NCBI GenBank assembly: GCA_965153455.1
Contig: OZ234501.1
Span: 3,224,001 to 3,288,000, forward strand
DNA length: 64,000 nucleotides
Source: Sphagnum compactum
Lineage: Eukaryota; Bryophyta; Sphagnopsida; Sphagnales
Direction of reading: 5' to 3'
Shown: positions 23,449 to 37,425 of the stretch, piece by piece
Layout: the number at the start of each line of letters is the position of its first letter
How positions within the stretch are numbered: position 1 is the first letter of the stretch
Notes under the pieces: model-generated
What the model was told of the DNA's origin: nothing
Seen by the model: only the letters and a program-made list of their open reading frames with translations
Database searches by the model: none
Program-made: the position numbers and the translations under genes

Positions 23449-24639
23449 GCTTAATAGCCTTTGTTAACGGGTAGAAATTTATAAACTAATTGGTTCCATA
23501 GGCCTCCTAGTGATTCATAGTTACTAGTGGTAGACTTACCGTCCCTTGCCCAAGGGGTGAAGCTAGTGGAATTAGTTAGTTCGGGTTAGTGAATAGTTGG
23601 GGGTAATCCACCCAATCATCTAGGAGATTTTTAAGAAGGGATTAAAATAAGGGCCTTATTTTCTAGAGGTCAATGTGGGCCTTATGTGTGATGTGGGAAA
23701 GAAGGATTAGAGGAAGTGGGGGAGGATGAGGGATGCATGAGGGAGTTGTTTTTTGGAGGTATAAATAACTTTCCCTTAAAAAGTGATGGGAGGAATGGAG
23801 AAAGATGTATATACTTTGGGTGTGATTTTAATGGAAGAAGGTTGAAGGACTCAAGTCTCTTGTGTTGCATTGTCATTGTATTAAGTGTGGAAGGTAGAGT
23901 AGGTTATGGTATGTAAGTAGGATGTATCCTAGGGTTGGTATCTATGCATTTATTTAGGATAGAGAATAATGGGTTGACCATTGGGTAGTCTCTGGAACAC
24001 TAAATTATTGGTTGCCACAAGAGGGTAGTAACCAATCCTTGGCGGTGGAAATTAAAGGGGGAACAGACTAGTAAATTACCTCCTGCACAATGCAATTACC
24101 ATTTGAGAGTGTGTGAGCATGAATGATGAGCTTGCGAATGATGAACAATGAGCCCGTGAGTAAAACTTTTGTGAAAAACACAAAATCTTTTAAGAATTCT
24201 TGCCATGTAAGATATTTTCCACGTAGACAAGAATATTTCGTCCAATGGATAAAATATTATACCAATATGGCAATAATATTCTTTGGATGATACAAATTAT
24301 TCATCCAAATATATAAAATGGTGAATTTGACACTTAAAAATTATTTCCCATAATCTTTCAATAATGTTTTAAATAATTAATGAACATTTAACTTAATATA
24401 ATAATTAATAATTTTTATCTAACAATGAAACATCATTCATGTATGCAAAATGTTGAATGAACAATTATTGAAACATTTATAAAACTAAAATGTTAACATC
24501 GCTTGCAACTTCTAGTCTAAGAGCCAAACACATAACATCATCACGAGCGCTAAAATTGTCAGGTCAGAATAGTACCCCTACCTACACCAAAGTTACATCG
24601 CAATCCAACAAGTGACGAACTTCATCACAACTCCAAGTT
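23449..24639. other. No recognised gene
   Basis: G-rich in the first half and AT-rich after 24,180. It probably includes the 5' flank of the hAT element, but no terminal inverted repeat could be placed. Confidence 0.45.
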
Positions 24640-26874
24640 GAAAATGGATGAAACTTTCGAACTGCCCACAAAACATGACATGCTACAAAACATAGTATAC
24701 GTGTTTACAAGGCACCCACTTCCCTTGCCGACCTAGTGAACTAAACATCATTGTTACAAAATCCAAACAAATGCAAATTGGGAAGTTTTTTTATTGTAAT
24801 TTCATATTCCTTATTGTTTAGATTTTGGCCAGATAAAATCTCATACAATCGTCCATATCCAGGAGGGGGAACCTCCAATGGTGGGTTTACAATTGTTTCA
24901 AAAAGTCGACTAGCCTCCCCACCGATCGTAGTGTAGATTTAACATCTTGAATGGCACCATACGATGAACAACCTTACCATTATGTGATGTTGGCCACGAC
25001 ATTTCATCCACTAGCCTATTTATAGGAATGGAGTTTTCCCTTCCGAATAAACTTCGAAAAAACATCGGTTGTCGTTTATTTAAAACAAATCATGCTTCTT
25101 CAAGAGACTTGATTTCATCTTGGGTGAGATTGGTTTCAACTTGAACAAGCCAAATTTTTGGAACAACTAGTTTGTCCAATGCATACTTGTGTTTCGTACC
25201 ACCAACACAACAATTCATATCATCTGCACAGAACTAGAACTTGTGCAACTTTAAGGGTGCACCAAGGAACTAAGACCACAACCCTAAATAATTAAGGTAG
25301 GGACACCAATAGAAGTTGGGTTGGTAATTAACTTGGCAGCACAAGAATGTTTGGTCGATTTTTACAATGCAAAACATTGAACATGTGACATAAAGGGGCA
25401 TCTTTCTATATGCCAAACCCCATTTCCACATGGAGCCTCAAGGACCTCAACATTTCCTTGAATTTGATCCGCCCCAAGTCGCTCAATTTCCACACATGAT
25501 CTAACAATTGTATGGTGTACACGAGGATGAACAAAATTCACACGGTCATGCTTATGTGAATCCCCTTTTGATTTAGGTGGTAGGTTCACCTTCCATTTGC
25601 AGGAGCCAAAGATCTCTTCACCTTCCATATGTGCAATTCTAACTGTGCAAGTTGATCATGCAAAATATTTCAGAACTACGTTTACAAGTTGCTTCAAATC
25701 TCCAAATTGGGTTGTTCTACGCAAAAGTAGTTCAATCCTATCAAGCCCTTGATCTGGTCAACCACCTTGCTTGAAATGAGAATACAATGTCAATTGTTTG
25801 AAAGTTCAATTGTATTCCTCTGATGTCATAATATATAAACATGCTCCCCTTTTGCTAGACTATTGAAGCCATACATTGTGCATTGTCTTTGAAAGGTTAC
25901 ATGTAGGCATGTCTATAAGCTTTTCAAAAGATATTTTTTGCAAGAAAAAAAAAAGTTTATTATGCAATATTAAAATGATTTGTAGAGTAGATGTGCACTT
26001 GTCAAGAAGGTGGGCTGAAAGAAAAATGTGTGGGAGGGTTTAAAACAATACATCTATCATAAATCCTCCCCATTGTCTCACACAAAAGTGCCAAAAACTA
26101 AGCCAATTCTCCAACTTTTGAAGTCCAGCATCATTGGTGGCACCTTAGGAATACCACCAATAGCAAATCGTTACATACCAAACATCAACCTTTTCCAAAG
26201 AAATGGCATTTTTGTATTCATAGCATAATGTCCTATGTTTTTTTTGCAACGATGGCTTGATTTGTTATTTTGTGTGTTTGTCCAAGGATTGATTCCAATG
26301 AAAAAAACAAGTTTGTTCTCGGTCAACCATTGGTTCACTTGGATCTCCGCTACCATAGATAATTCAAAATATGTTCCAATTGGCTTGAACACCATGAATT
26401 CTTTGAAGTTTGGATTGGGAACACCATTATTGGCCATGACCTTGTTTAGATTCCATCACATTACACATTGAGCTTATGTGTATTTAGATTGCATATCACA
26501 TACTGTAATTGTCATCACCTTGCAATAGAAAGAATCATACACATGGCAGGCGAATGTCGTCCAAACCTCGACACATTATACATGATCAAACATGATCCAA
26601 GCGATTTGGAAGTCACCTTCGGGCTGCATCCGCTTGGCTAAGTCGTAACCACTACCATTTGCATGCATAAATATCTTGAATAAAAACATTTTTTTTCCAG
26701 TCTCTTATCCTAAAAAATAATTATCCTAAACAAAATAATAACCATTATTTGGTTTGAGAACGAAAATGTTAGAAACGTACCTTTTGTTCCTTGGATGATG
26801 CTTAAAGGATGCAACTAAATTATGAACGTTGGGGGAAGAAAACATTATGAACTTGTCCATCACTTGGCACAACT
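24640..26874 (-). pseudogene. MULE-like transposase relic, C-terminal half with SWIM zinc-finger pattern
   Basis: On the minus strand the frame resumes right after the solo LTR with CQVMDKFIMFSSPNVHNLV (about 26,860). LAKRMQPEGDFQIAWIMFDH, TTFACHVYDSFYCKVMTI and CDMQSKYT follow, then KVMANNGVPNPNFKEFM at about 26,420. Further on come APCGNGVWHIERCPFMSHVQ (about 25,430), EVPPPGYGRLYEILSGQN and EYEITIKKLP (about 24,790). The last part reads C-x-C ... C-x-H (CICLDF ... VPCKHVYYVL, 24,770-24,680), a SWIM-type finger as found in Mutator-like and FAR1-like proteins. Stops and frameshifts abolish function. The MULE assignment rests on the SWIM finger and overall layout, not on a search. Confidence 0.6.
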
Positions 26875-27749
26875 TGACGCACCCCCAAATTCCTTGATAG
26901 ACTCAACTTCGAGTCCAAAGGTGAAAATAACAGAAGGATAAAGAGTTGGGGTATGTTCCCTGGCTCATAACACTTCGGGGGTAGAGGGGCGTGCTGGAGC
27001 TACGAGATGGGGATTAGGACGAATGACAAGCGGGTCAATTATTCACACGAACTTACACAAACGAAACAACAAGTTGGATAGTGCATAGTTGGAACACTTT
27101 TGGTGCACAGACGAGTCATAAGCAAACATGAATTCACAAGACTCACCACGGCCCAAACTTGAAGGAAGCCACCACCTTCCCCCTTATAGTATTCTCTGTG
27201 CACGAAGCCAGCACCCAAATGTCATTTTGTCTTGGGACTTTTGCGACTTTGGAGGCCCATAACATTTTGTGTAGACCTCCAATTGAGGTGAAATTTAAAG
27301 CAAAGTAGTAGCCCTTGTCAAGAGCTTTCCAATGATATATGACATGCCACTTGCACAGAAGTAAATCAGGGTGATTCCCGACTTTTAGTGGTCGGAAGTC
27401 AAATTGGCAGTTTAACTTTCGGCCCTTCTTTTGGCATTAACTTGTGTTTCAAGTACCCAAATGGATAATGGGAGCGCATTTTAGACATTTAAATTCCAAG
27501 AGATTTTCAATGGTATAATAAACTTTTCAATCCAATGAGTTTTGGCCCCTGCAATTGCTCTCTAAAGATTCGGGACTCCATCAAAACTTCAACTCCTAAA
27601 GTGGGAGCTCACTTGGGAGTGTGGAGGTTCATTCCCTCACACTCTCCTACACTCTTGGGAGCATGAGATGTGACTTCCGGGCTTCATTCTTGGCCCACAA
27701 CTTTGCAAGCCCTTACCTTGGTCGCGAGCCCAAGACTAGGGTTGCGACA
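26875..27749 (-). mobile_element. Solo LTR with intact 5-bp target-site duplication (CAACT)
   Basis: The plus strand reads CAACT (26,870-26,874), then TGACGCACCCCC ... GGGTTGCGACA (26,875-27,749), then CAACT again (27,750-27,754). The 875-bp unit therefore has TG...CA ends on its own strand (TGTCGCAACC ... GGTGCGTCA). It contains a TATA-like ACTATAAGGGGG equivalent at about 27,180, read leftward. No retroviral-type coding region accompanies it, and protein similarity of the host MULE relic continues across the insertion point. This is a solo LTR left by recombination between two LTRs. Diverged relatives lie at 5,044-5,215 and 5,436-6,170. Confidence 0.92.
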
Positions 27750-28980
27750 CAACTTGTTGCCTTTCAGAACTTCCACTAGCCCTTCTCCATTTTCGTTCAA
27801 CAAGTGCTCAGAGAGAAAGGTTTTACTTGTAGCCAACGCAATGGCCGATGTGGTAGCCCCTGGTGTGTGAAACACCTCCTCATTGACTAGGGATTTAATT
27901 TGATCAAGATCTTTTTTAGAGCAATATTTTGCCACCAGATGATCATGCGTACCTAAATGAATAATTGCTCAAGTCAAATTCTCCTTCTTGTGCATGATGT
28001 AATACATACAAGCTACACACATATTAACATAGAAGGGGGTGTTATTACAAATTTTTGCAAAATGGTGGATTGGGAGCAAAACGACTTCCTTGAAGGTCAT
28101 GAATAATGTCACCAACCCAAGTTATTTCGTTTCTACATTTCGTTAAGAAGAAAGAAATCGCAACCATCATTTCGGCATTACAAATGGCCCAAGCAACACA
28201 CTCTTCAAAAATTAAGGTTTAATGTTAGTCATCTTAACCTTGCACCACACATGGCCATCATGTTTCCTGTCCATTCCTTGCACCTACCCAAATTGACCGT
28301 TGAGACTAACAATAGGAGGGGATTCAAACAAAACATCACCATAAAATCTGGTCGGAATGCAATGAACATTTTTAATGCAAAAGTTATCATAGTTCAAATC
28401 TTTCAACTTGGAGTTAGGATGCATGGCAAATGACATTGCCCAGAGATACTTTACTACACTCAACACATAGGGAATGTCTCGAATGGAATATTGGGAATAA
28501 ACATAAACCGAAGCAAATGACTCATGAGTAGAAAAAAGGTCAACATGTAAAAATAGATTGAAGGTGTTGCATCTTCATTAGACGAATCGCACAAATCTAT
28601 GAACAAAGATTGAGGATCAACACGTTTTGGGACAACCTCTTCCTTGATCTCCACAAAATGCAAGACAACATTTGCAACAAATGTCGTAGTTTCCGGAATC
28701 AAAATAATATTCTAAAAGTTTTTAGAAAGATTTTCTACAACAATCATGATCTTTCGGCATTCACCTTCCACTCCAAACCAAAATCACCCAAGACTAAAAC
28801 CTGATAAATGGATTTAATAACATTGTTGTTATCATCATACGCTTTGTCCTTGGACACACAAATAGTTCCCGAATGGAAATCAAACATAACACACAAACAT
28901 TTCTCTGTGACATGTGAGATTCCAAAGTTGTGAACAAGAACAATGAGCTCAACTTTACCTTCGACATGAAAAGTTATCAT
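27750..28980 (-). pseudogene. MULE-like transposase relic, N-terminal half
   Basis: The frame starting MITFHVEGKVELIVLVHN at 28,980 stays open for 78 codons (to EWKVNAERS). After breaks it continues with LSVVKYLWAMSFAMHPNSKL and IKNVHCIPTRFYGDVLFESP (28,466-28,290). The last part is MAKYCSKKDLDQIKSLVNEE ... LLNENGEGLVEVLKGNKL, which ends exactly at the CAACT duplication beside the solo LTR. The reading frame then resumes beyond the LTR at 26,870, so the two halves were one gene. I recognise no named domain in this half. It is inactive. Confidence 0.55.
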
Positions 28981-31900
28981 TTCAAACAGACAAAAAGTGA
29001 GGTGGAGACACTATAAAACGACAATGTTCTACGTGAAAACAAATGACAAATAAAAAACAATGATGTTGGTTAAGAAAGTATAGATGATATGTTAGCCTTG
29101 TGGGAAATACCAAAACAACAAAAAGAGTGAAAAGAATGTTCAATAGAAATTATATTTCGATTGTCGTTGATGGAAGACACCCAGTTGATTTGGGAAAAAG
29201 ATGGGAAGTATGGCATAACACAAAAAAGGTTGGTGGAAATTATTGTTGTTGGTTGACAATACCAAATAAAGGAAACGGATTGTTGCGTATAGGAAAACTT
29301 CAAGAAATGATTACATAAATGGACCTTAATCATGTTAGGTACATTTTATTATATTTGCGATGGGGATAATGAAGGAATTTATTAGCCTTTTGTGGAGAGG
29401 GCTTGCCACATTTAATCAATTTGTTGACAAACTAATTAACGAAATCTAACATTAGTTTTCATTATGTTAGGACATAATTAAATCCTCCAAATCACAAACA
29501 ATCACAACCATTTCAATTATAAAAAATGTGAGTATCTAATGAAAAAATACAATAAATGAATTGGTAAACATAGTGGTCATTCAAAGTAATGTCCTGTGAA
29601 TGATTTTGGGGCTTAGCATTCTAAGTCCTTGAACTAGGTGAAGTTTGTGGTTAGGCTAAGAGATGGGAGATGGTAATCTCGGATGACAAGGCTTGGACCA
29701 TTTGGGAAGTCCACAATGGGTATTAGTCCCACTTGTTTAGAGGTTAGGGTTAGCCCAAGGTAGTGAGGTAAGCCTGAATGATGAAAGCTTCATCAAGTGC
29801 GTGATTTTCCATGTGCAAGTAACGTAGGTGACTATGATAGCACGAGAACAGAACGGGGTGATGTTGAAATGGTGCCAAGATGTAAACATGTGTTATAATG
29901 AGCTCCATTGAAGGTGTAGTAGGTAAGGGAAATAATAAACTGGCCGTCAAACTCCTGTGACTAGGACCAAATTAAACTACATGAGAAAACTAGTATGTTC
30001 CCCTTTTTTTTCCTGTTCACTCTTTTCATCCTGACGTGTGGGTGGGTTTGAAGCCCAGTTTTGGCAAGATTGGGGCCCAGTATCCATAGTTTGGGGTACT
30101 TTACACTTAAACCCTACTAGGTATGCTAGGGTACACTTGTACTACCTATGAAGGTGGTGAAGAGCCAACCAAAGGTATGCTGTAGAATGTACATGCATCA
30201 TGAACAGGAAAAATACATTCATCACATTTGGAGTGCACTTTGTGGACACATTCACCTGCCATTCCAACATATACAAATTACTAAACTGATTTTTAAAACC
30301 CTAAGCAAAAAATGTGAGTTGGTACAGAAGATACAGGGCTCTCCAAAAGGGTCAATGAAAAATACAATTGCTTTTGGTTGGCTACTTAAAATGATTGACC
30401 CATGAGGTAGCATTTAATCAATCTCTCTCGCTATACACTCGGTACCTATTCAATATTTCAAACTTATAGTTGAGGGCAGAGACATAACTTGCACCCTATT
30501 ATAGATTTCGAAGACATTTATAGAGACCCATATACCAGGTGTGGGTGGAGATGCTCTTCTTATACCCTAATACCTTGGCCAATTCGATACTAATTATATT
30601 ATTTCAGAAATGTTGAAATCTTCAAAAAATATTTCTTCCAAATCAAAAAATATTGTGAAGGATAATAGTGAATATTTAGGAATATTTCACTTGTTGAAAT
30701 GGATTTTTCAAAATTAATTAATTATTCAACAGACATGTGTTGGAATGGCCAAGGTTTGACTTCTTAGTGAGTCATCCATCTAGTACTGAAACCCCAAATC
30801 TAGGACCTAATTTTTGAAACCCCGGGCACTTGACTGGGGTTGGGTATTCTATACCCTCTTCAATCAGTCAAAACTGTGGTATGGAATGTTGTACCTGTGC
30901 CCTGAAAAAAACAGCCCAAAAGAAAACAACAAAAACAAAAAAATGACACCACTGAAAAACTACCTGGCATTGGACTGTCCTTAATGCTTGTGTGAAACCT
31001 GTAATATACCACCCTCTCTGTGTTGGTGTTCATGTTGTTGAACTCCACCACACTATGAAAAAAAATAGAGTTATCCCAAAAGTCATTCTGTCTTCACCCC
31101 CATCCCCTCTTTCAGTGGTATCCGCAAAGCAAGGAAATTTTATTAAATCTCAGTGTTGGTGCACAAGGAAATCTCAGTGTCGAGACAAATTATTGTAGTT
31201 TTACTTACAGGTACGAGCAGTGAAAATATATGCAGCAGCAGTGGAGGCGCTGAGGAAAAAGAAAAGACAGGATGAAACTCAGTTTATCACCAAAATTGGT
31301 GGACAAACTAGTTTGGATCCCAGTTATTTCGTTTTGTAAAATTTTCATTCCCAGTTTACCGTTTGACGGCCTATTATGTCAAAACTGGCCATTCTCGCCC
31401 CCTAATCACCATTGAAAATTGACAGTGGATTGATGAGATAATTAGAGATGATAAATACATTGATTTTATCACGAGCTCTCCGCCCAACCTTAAAGATCGC
31501 ACACACACATGTTTGCTACAAACCTTTAATTCACCCTCAAGCTCTGGCCTAATCTAAATAGGAAGGGAACATTCTCATGCAGAATTTACTTTGCCTAGAA
31601 GTGCATGCACATGCATATGCATAAGACCATCATCCCATGCATTGATATATTTGACACTAAATTTAACTAAAAACATTTAAGTAAACTTAATCAACATATC
31701 TCATAGTCCCAAAAATATGTGCATGTAACACAAATTTCGCAAGTATGATAATTTGATGTAAGTAAAGTAACTTGGTAAGAAAGTGATATTCAACAATACT
31801 GTGACTTTAGGGATAACTTTATTTTTTAAAAATTAAAAAGTGGGCTGTGGAGAAGTGTTTTGTTTTCATCAACACAGTGGGAACATTTTGGTGGATTTTT

Positions 31901-32486
31901 TTGAGGTTTTTTTTCTAGTGTGATATTGACTAATTTTGATTTTTTTTCCCCTGGAAAAAATGTTACCAAGTCTTTTTTATATCATGAAATTGAAGAAAAA
32001 CACCCCAACGTGGCGGGTGGAAGGTAAGTCACTGAGTTTATTTAAAAGGGGGAAATCTTTATCCAGTCTGCATTGGATGGGGGGGGCTAGAATATGAGAC
32101 ATAATTTTGCTGGAAAGAAAATCCCATCTGAGACCCCCACTAGATACTCCACTTTCTCAAATAACAATAGTAATAACATGCTGGCCAAAACATGGTAGAA
32201 CAACATCTCATCATCAGCCTTTTTTTTTCCTGCCATTTTCTGTTGCAAATTCAATGATTTTTTGAAAAAACTTTACTAAAATTTGAAAAAAATCCAAAGA
32301 AAAGAAAAACCTCCATATTTCCATCTATCTATGAAGGAAGGTTGTTTGTTTGTTTGTTTTGTTTGTACTTATGAGATCCACCGAATCGGGATGCTTCAGA
32401 TCATGTTTTTGGTCTCTTTGGAAAGCTCGTGAGGAGGAGGGGTGCATAGGCTTGGTTCCCTGATGTTTGGACTTATGGTGTAGAAG
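28981..32486. other. No recognised gene over 3.5 kb
   Basis: The stretch is AT-rich. The longest ORFs (72 aa + at 29,100, 85 aa + at 30,148) have no motif I recognise. A simple (TTTG)n run lies near 32,340. Blocks near 30,400-30,560 resemble in style the tract at 6.5-7.1 kb, but I could not align them confidently. Confidence 0.45.
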
Positions 32487-32765
32487 TTCATGAATATTGA
32501 ATGATTTCTTCACTAAAATTAAATTCAATTAAATCGTTGCTGAAAATTTCAGAGGAATTTGAAAAAACCTTTACCAAAATCTAGGATTTAATGGAATTTA
32601 TTTGGTAAAATTTGGATTCAGAATGTGGGAGATATTGATTTTTAAGTGATTTCTGCCACTGAAAATTCAAATAAATTAAAAACCAGGTTTTGGAAGGAAA
32701 ACTCAGTTGAGGATGTATTAACACTTGGGTCAACGGCACAGGCCACACTAGTACATGGTTAAAGT
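32487..32765 (+). repeat. Dispersed repeat, copy inverted relative to 60,978-61,265
   Basis: It matches the reverse complement of 60,978-61,265 in ordered blocks: GATTTCTTCACT, GCTGAAAATTTCAGA.GAATT, AGATATTGA, AACCAGGTTTTGGAAGGAAAA and CTTGGGTCAACGGCACAGG. It ends at CCACACTAGT in both. No ORF is conserved between copies, and the element class is unknown. Confidence 0.85.
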
Positions 32766-32809
32766 CCGTAACTAATATTTTAAATGTGTATTTTTTTCCC
32801 TTTCATATT

Positions 32810-32890
32810 TTATTCATAACTAAATTTGGCTAAATTGGCTTATAGATGATTGCCACGTCGACTACATCACAAAATTGAAAAAAAGAAAAA
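32810..32890 (-). repeat. Interspersed palindrome-core repeat, copy 4
   Basis: The plus strand reads AACTAAATTTGGCTAAATTGG, then GATGATTGCCACGTCGACTA, then CATCACAAAATTGAAAAAAAG. The last block matches the A-rich edge of the copies at 14,390 and 38,325. Confidence 0.7.
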
Positions 32891-35800
32891 GAAAAAAAAA
32901 GAAAAAAGAAAAAACAACACCTTGCGTCTTCCTTCTGGCTTTACTTGTAGTGAAAACTAACTGGGCTAATAATTCAATCTCTGTCTGCAGATAGAAACAT
33001 GTATTAAAAACATTCTTAAAATTTTAATGTCTCACTTCCAGAAAAACAATTGTACAATAAGTTGAAAAGCAGTGAATGCCCAATTAAAAAGGGAAAAAAA
33101 TGATAATCTCCCACAAGTATTACAAATGTGACCATTAGCCATGTTAAAAGTTTGTTGACAATAACTTGAAAAGGATTTGAATACATCGCCAGGGCAAAGG
33201 CTGCATAAAGATGCTTCAAAACAAATTGAGGTAACAAAAGAGGTCACAATAAATTTCACCTTAACTTGAGTGAAAAAAGGCCCTAGTATGGTCAATAGAC
33301 CATAGATCATGTCCATTGTATGTCTTGAAAGTGGGCAACACCCCTTTTGATTTCTATTCTTTTTTATACATCTACAGTTGCATGTTAAAATTCAAGAACC
33401 TTGACTAAATGATAAATAAGTTATCACCAAGATGTTGTTGATTGATGGATGTGCAATATGTACTTGATTCATGGTCCATTTTCACATCCAAGGATCATCC
33501 ATAGTGCCATTCAATTCATTAAATCCATTATGTTATATAGATACATGATATTGCATAAGTCCAATGTTGGATCCTGTAGAGACATGTTTAATGGAGCATA
33601 TGAGTGAAAGCCGTACTTCATGTGTGATTGGGGCTGTCAAGTTCCGTTTGAAGTTTGAACATTCTCAAAAAGAATGTGTATCCAAATGGGTTTAGGGTTT
33701 ACAACAATATATTTGCTAGACTAAAAAGTCAATGCCCAAGGCCATTGAAAAGTCAGGTGAGTCATGCTTTAGGAAGGTTGGGTAGAATGGAAAGTATCTT
33801 GACACAACATCCTACAACTATTTCAAAATTATTATCGTATTTGTGAATGACTTCGGAATAATGGACCTTGAAAACCCATGCAAGTCATGCATGTTGTATT
33901 AATACGAGATAGGTAGATATACTTATGGGGCAAAGTTTGATAATTACATTTTCTTAACAATATTTTGAAATAGGTGTATTGTGTTTTTCTCAAAGTGATG
34001 CAGAAAAGAAAAGAAAAACTCCATGTATGTAACGAGATAGAACCATTGTTTGAACATCCTTGGAATGTGCGAGGCTCAACTGAGTAAAAGAAACTACATA
34101 TAACATACATTGTATGCCACTGATTTTATTTATTTTACCTTGCATTATCTATTTATTGGGCTTCAAAGACAAACCTTCTCTCATTGTTATGTTTGTGTGT
34201 TCATGTGGGCCCATATCAAGTTGTGAAGGGGTTGTTGGGTTTTGTAATGTTGTAAACAAAAAGGTGACATACACTTGGGAGTTGAGTTTTTGAAGTTTCT
34301 TTGATTTGTAAAGTTTGCCATTTAGTTCTTGTCTTTCAAGAATTGTTGCCAAGTTTTCACAATGGTAATAGCCATATTAGTTGTTGCTATCATCACAAAT
34401 TTTGTTCTCACGATCTTCTTTAATTTTGTTGTGGGGACTTGAAGCCTGGTGGCACTCAAGTGTTCAATGTTGTTAATAAAGGGTTAACATCAAGGATTTC
34501 TATTTGGTTCATGGATGCATTTTGGGTTATAATGCATTTGAGGGTGGGAAAGGGGAGAGGGGAGTTTTCCTTGGCTCTTCACATGCATAAGTTTGGATCA
34601 TGGATGTTTTTCAAAGAAGAAAGCCAACAATCAAGGTAAAGCGTATCCTTTTGGATGCTTGATTTTGTAATGCTTTAATATTTTTCATAGAACGTCCTAT
34701 GCATTGATCTAGTGTTTGCATAGTTTTGAAATTATTAATGAACTTTGTCCCTTTCGTGTTTGATGATGCCTATTTGATTTTCAAGGGACCTCACAAGTCT
34801 GTTTTCATCATACCTAGATTGATTTGGATGTAATATTTGTAGATTCTATCCCAAAAAGTGTAAGAATTTTTTTACCATTTCCTAGGCACAAATTTTGCAA
34901 AATATGGAGATTGTTGTTTCAAAGTTGGCATTCTTCTTACACAACAAAATTCTTACCCTTCTTTCCTTTTATGGATGCTACAGAAGTCTTTGAAACTATT
35001 AATGAAGCCATGGATTTTCTTTAGATTTTCACATTGATGCTATTTGATCTCAACAAAAACATTTGAAAGGTATTAATTATGTTTTGTTATCTTAGGAGGT
35101 GGAAAGAGAAAAAGTTTTTTTCTTAAGACTTGTTAGATAAATTAATCTATAGTCACTAGTGGAACATGCCAACAGACAACCACCATAACTCATGGTTAGA
35201 AAGCTACATGTAGAGAACAATGGAAATGTTTTTAGTATTAATTTCCTGGGGGTCCATGACTAAGTTAGAAATGAGTGGAGTTATAATGTTATATATCTAT
35301 AAATGGTCCTTAGGCTTGCGGGAGCAGTCACTCAATGTGTGGTAAATGAACTATGGTAGCAAAGTAAATGAACACTCATTAGTGCACATGGGATTGTGTG
35401 TTTACAAGAAACATTTTTTCATTTGAATTCTATCCTTTAGCTAACCCTGGGAATTAGTTACGAACTTACCATCTACATACATCTACTTACTAAAGAGTCG
35501 CCAAATGCCTTGTGCACATAATTCCAAGTGCTAATGATTTACTTTCGTTATAAGTTTGACACCATGCCTGTAAAAAAAAAAAAAAAAGTTGAATGATAGT
35601 GACCACCTTTTGAACTTGATAAAAAGGCCAAGAAGTGTGAGCTTATAACACCAAAATTGATACTAGAGGTATAATTTATAAGTAATAGTTATACTAGGAT
35701 AGAAAGATGGGTAGGTTTGATAAATAAATAATAACCTTGTGAGTTCTATGCCTAAGGACCTCTTTTAGACTCATATATGAGTTAATTAACTATTCCAAAT

Positions 35801-36903
35801 TAGGTGCAAATAAAAATCAATTAGTTTGACCTTACCTTTGACAAAAATTAGGAGATGCCCAAAAATATAGGGTTAATCCGCATAAGGTTGCGCATTTTTA
35901 AAAACTAGTAGATGACATAAAATTTACTAGCATAAAGTTAATGAATGACAATATTTGTTACATCTAGGTGAAAGTGTGGATGATTTGTCCACTTTTCCTT
36001 CATGTATTTAAAGGGTTGTAGGTGAAGCTTTGGTTTCATTTTCTATTTTCATATTTTCACATTGTTAGTTTAACATTAAGCCTTGTATGTGAACCTTTAT
36101 GTGCAATGAACCTATGATATAATAAAATTTCATGTGTTGTTTTGATTACGGAAGGGTTCACAAAGAAAAAATTATGTGTCTATGATGAATCATCCTCTAA
36201 GCAAGGCCTTTAAACACATGTGATGAACTCCCCATTCGGTGTAGCCCACATAAAAAATGATTGTGGATGATCTTAACCCAAAGCATATAAGGTTCACCCT
36301 TTGAATTGTCTGTGTTTTGTGACAATTCCATTCATTTTGTGGACATTTGCGCTAGAAGGGAATTATTCAAAAAATAATGCTCATAGGTTCAAACAAAGGT
36401 GGGGGGAGAGAGGGGGTGGGGATTTAATTTTTTGAAAGGCTAGTCATTTCATGTTATGTGATAAAATTGAAAGACCTTATGACTGTATATTTTTGTAAAT
36501 TCTTTGGTTTTTAAAAGCAACTGGTTTGGGGTGTTTCAAAAATTTAAATTGAAGGGTATGAACTAGGGTTGCAGGACTGATTAACTTTGGTGTGTATATT
36601 GCCCATTTCTTTACCAAATACCTCGTTGGGTCTTGGTTTGCAAGCTTTTGACAAACATGAATATCTCAAAGGAGTACCAATTCCAGATTTCGCAAGGCAC
36701 AAAATAATCTTAAGAAAAAAGACTTCTTGCCTAAAAAGAAAATTGGTGTCATGTATGCATTGCACAAACAACTTGATAAATAAATGGAGAGACCAAATTA
36801 TGGATCTTGCTCATGCAGTTGTTCCATTGTATTAAAATAATGCAACAAAATTAGAATTGTAAGTTTCACCTATCACAAAGACATACAACACAGACATTCA
36901 ATT
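32891..36903. other. No recognised gene over 4 kb
   Basis: ORFs are short (longest 94 aa on the minus strand at 33,032-33,316) and show no known motif. A 17-base A run lies near 35,571. The composition is AT-rich and unstructured. Confidence 0.45.
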
Positions 36904-37203
36904 TCATAACTCACAAGCTAGAATAATTTTAGTAGTTTCCTTGAAAGAATGAATATGTCGAAAATAAAATATTCCTGAATAGTCCAAAAGATTATATATT
37001 TTCCTTTCTTCACAATATTTTGTTCTTTGAATTTCATACCTAGCGTCAAAGCTGTCTTGACATTTGGACACCCTCGATACTTCAAGTCCCACCTTAGTTT
37101 TGTGTTTTCCCCCATAAAGTTTCACATTGCAACGATTCATATTTCCTTTGGTATACTTGGTATTCCCACCTAGATCAACCCACTCAATTCCTTCTAAAGA
37201 CAA
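36904..37203 (-). pseudogene. Possible BED-type zinc-finger fragment of a transposase
   Basis: A 99-codon open frame reads GGNTKYTKGNMNRCNVKLYG near its start. The overlapping second frame continues with KYRGCPNVKTALTL. Joined by one frameshift this resembles the lysine-rich KGN...C...H...CP.V layout of BED fingers in plant hAT transposases. The evidence is a short pattern only. It ends directly at the dispersed repeat that starts at 37,203. Confidence 0.25.
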
Positions 37204-37425
37204 ACAAGGGGTGTGTCACACTGTGGCCTTGCCATTTACATGAAAAAGTTTCTTAAGGCAAAAGAAGAATTATGGAAACTCAAATATTTCACCATGCAAA
37301 AATATAATCTTTCAAAAAATCCTCATATTAATTATAGACCTATTACCTAGGGGCCAAAATCCTTTAAGCTACTATACTCTATAATGAATCTAAGCACAAT
37401 ATCCTTGCCTTGGTAGGCAAGGCCA
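37203..37425 (+). repeat. Dispersed repeat, copy B (partner of 7,150-7,475)
   Basis: It begins CAAGGGGTGTGTC and runs to CAATATCCTTGCCTTGG. It aligns with the reverse complement of 7,475-7,150 except for an internal ~90-bp deletion here. Confidence 0.85.
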
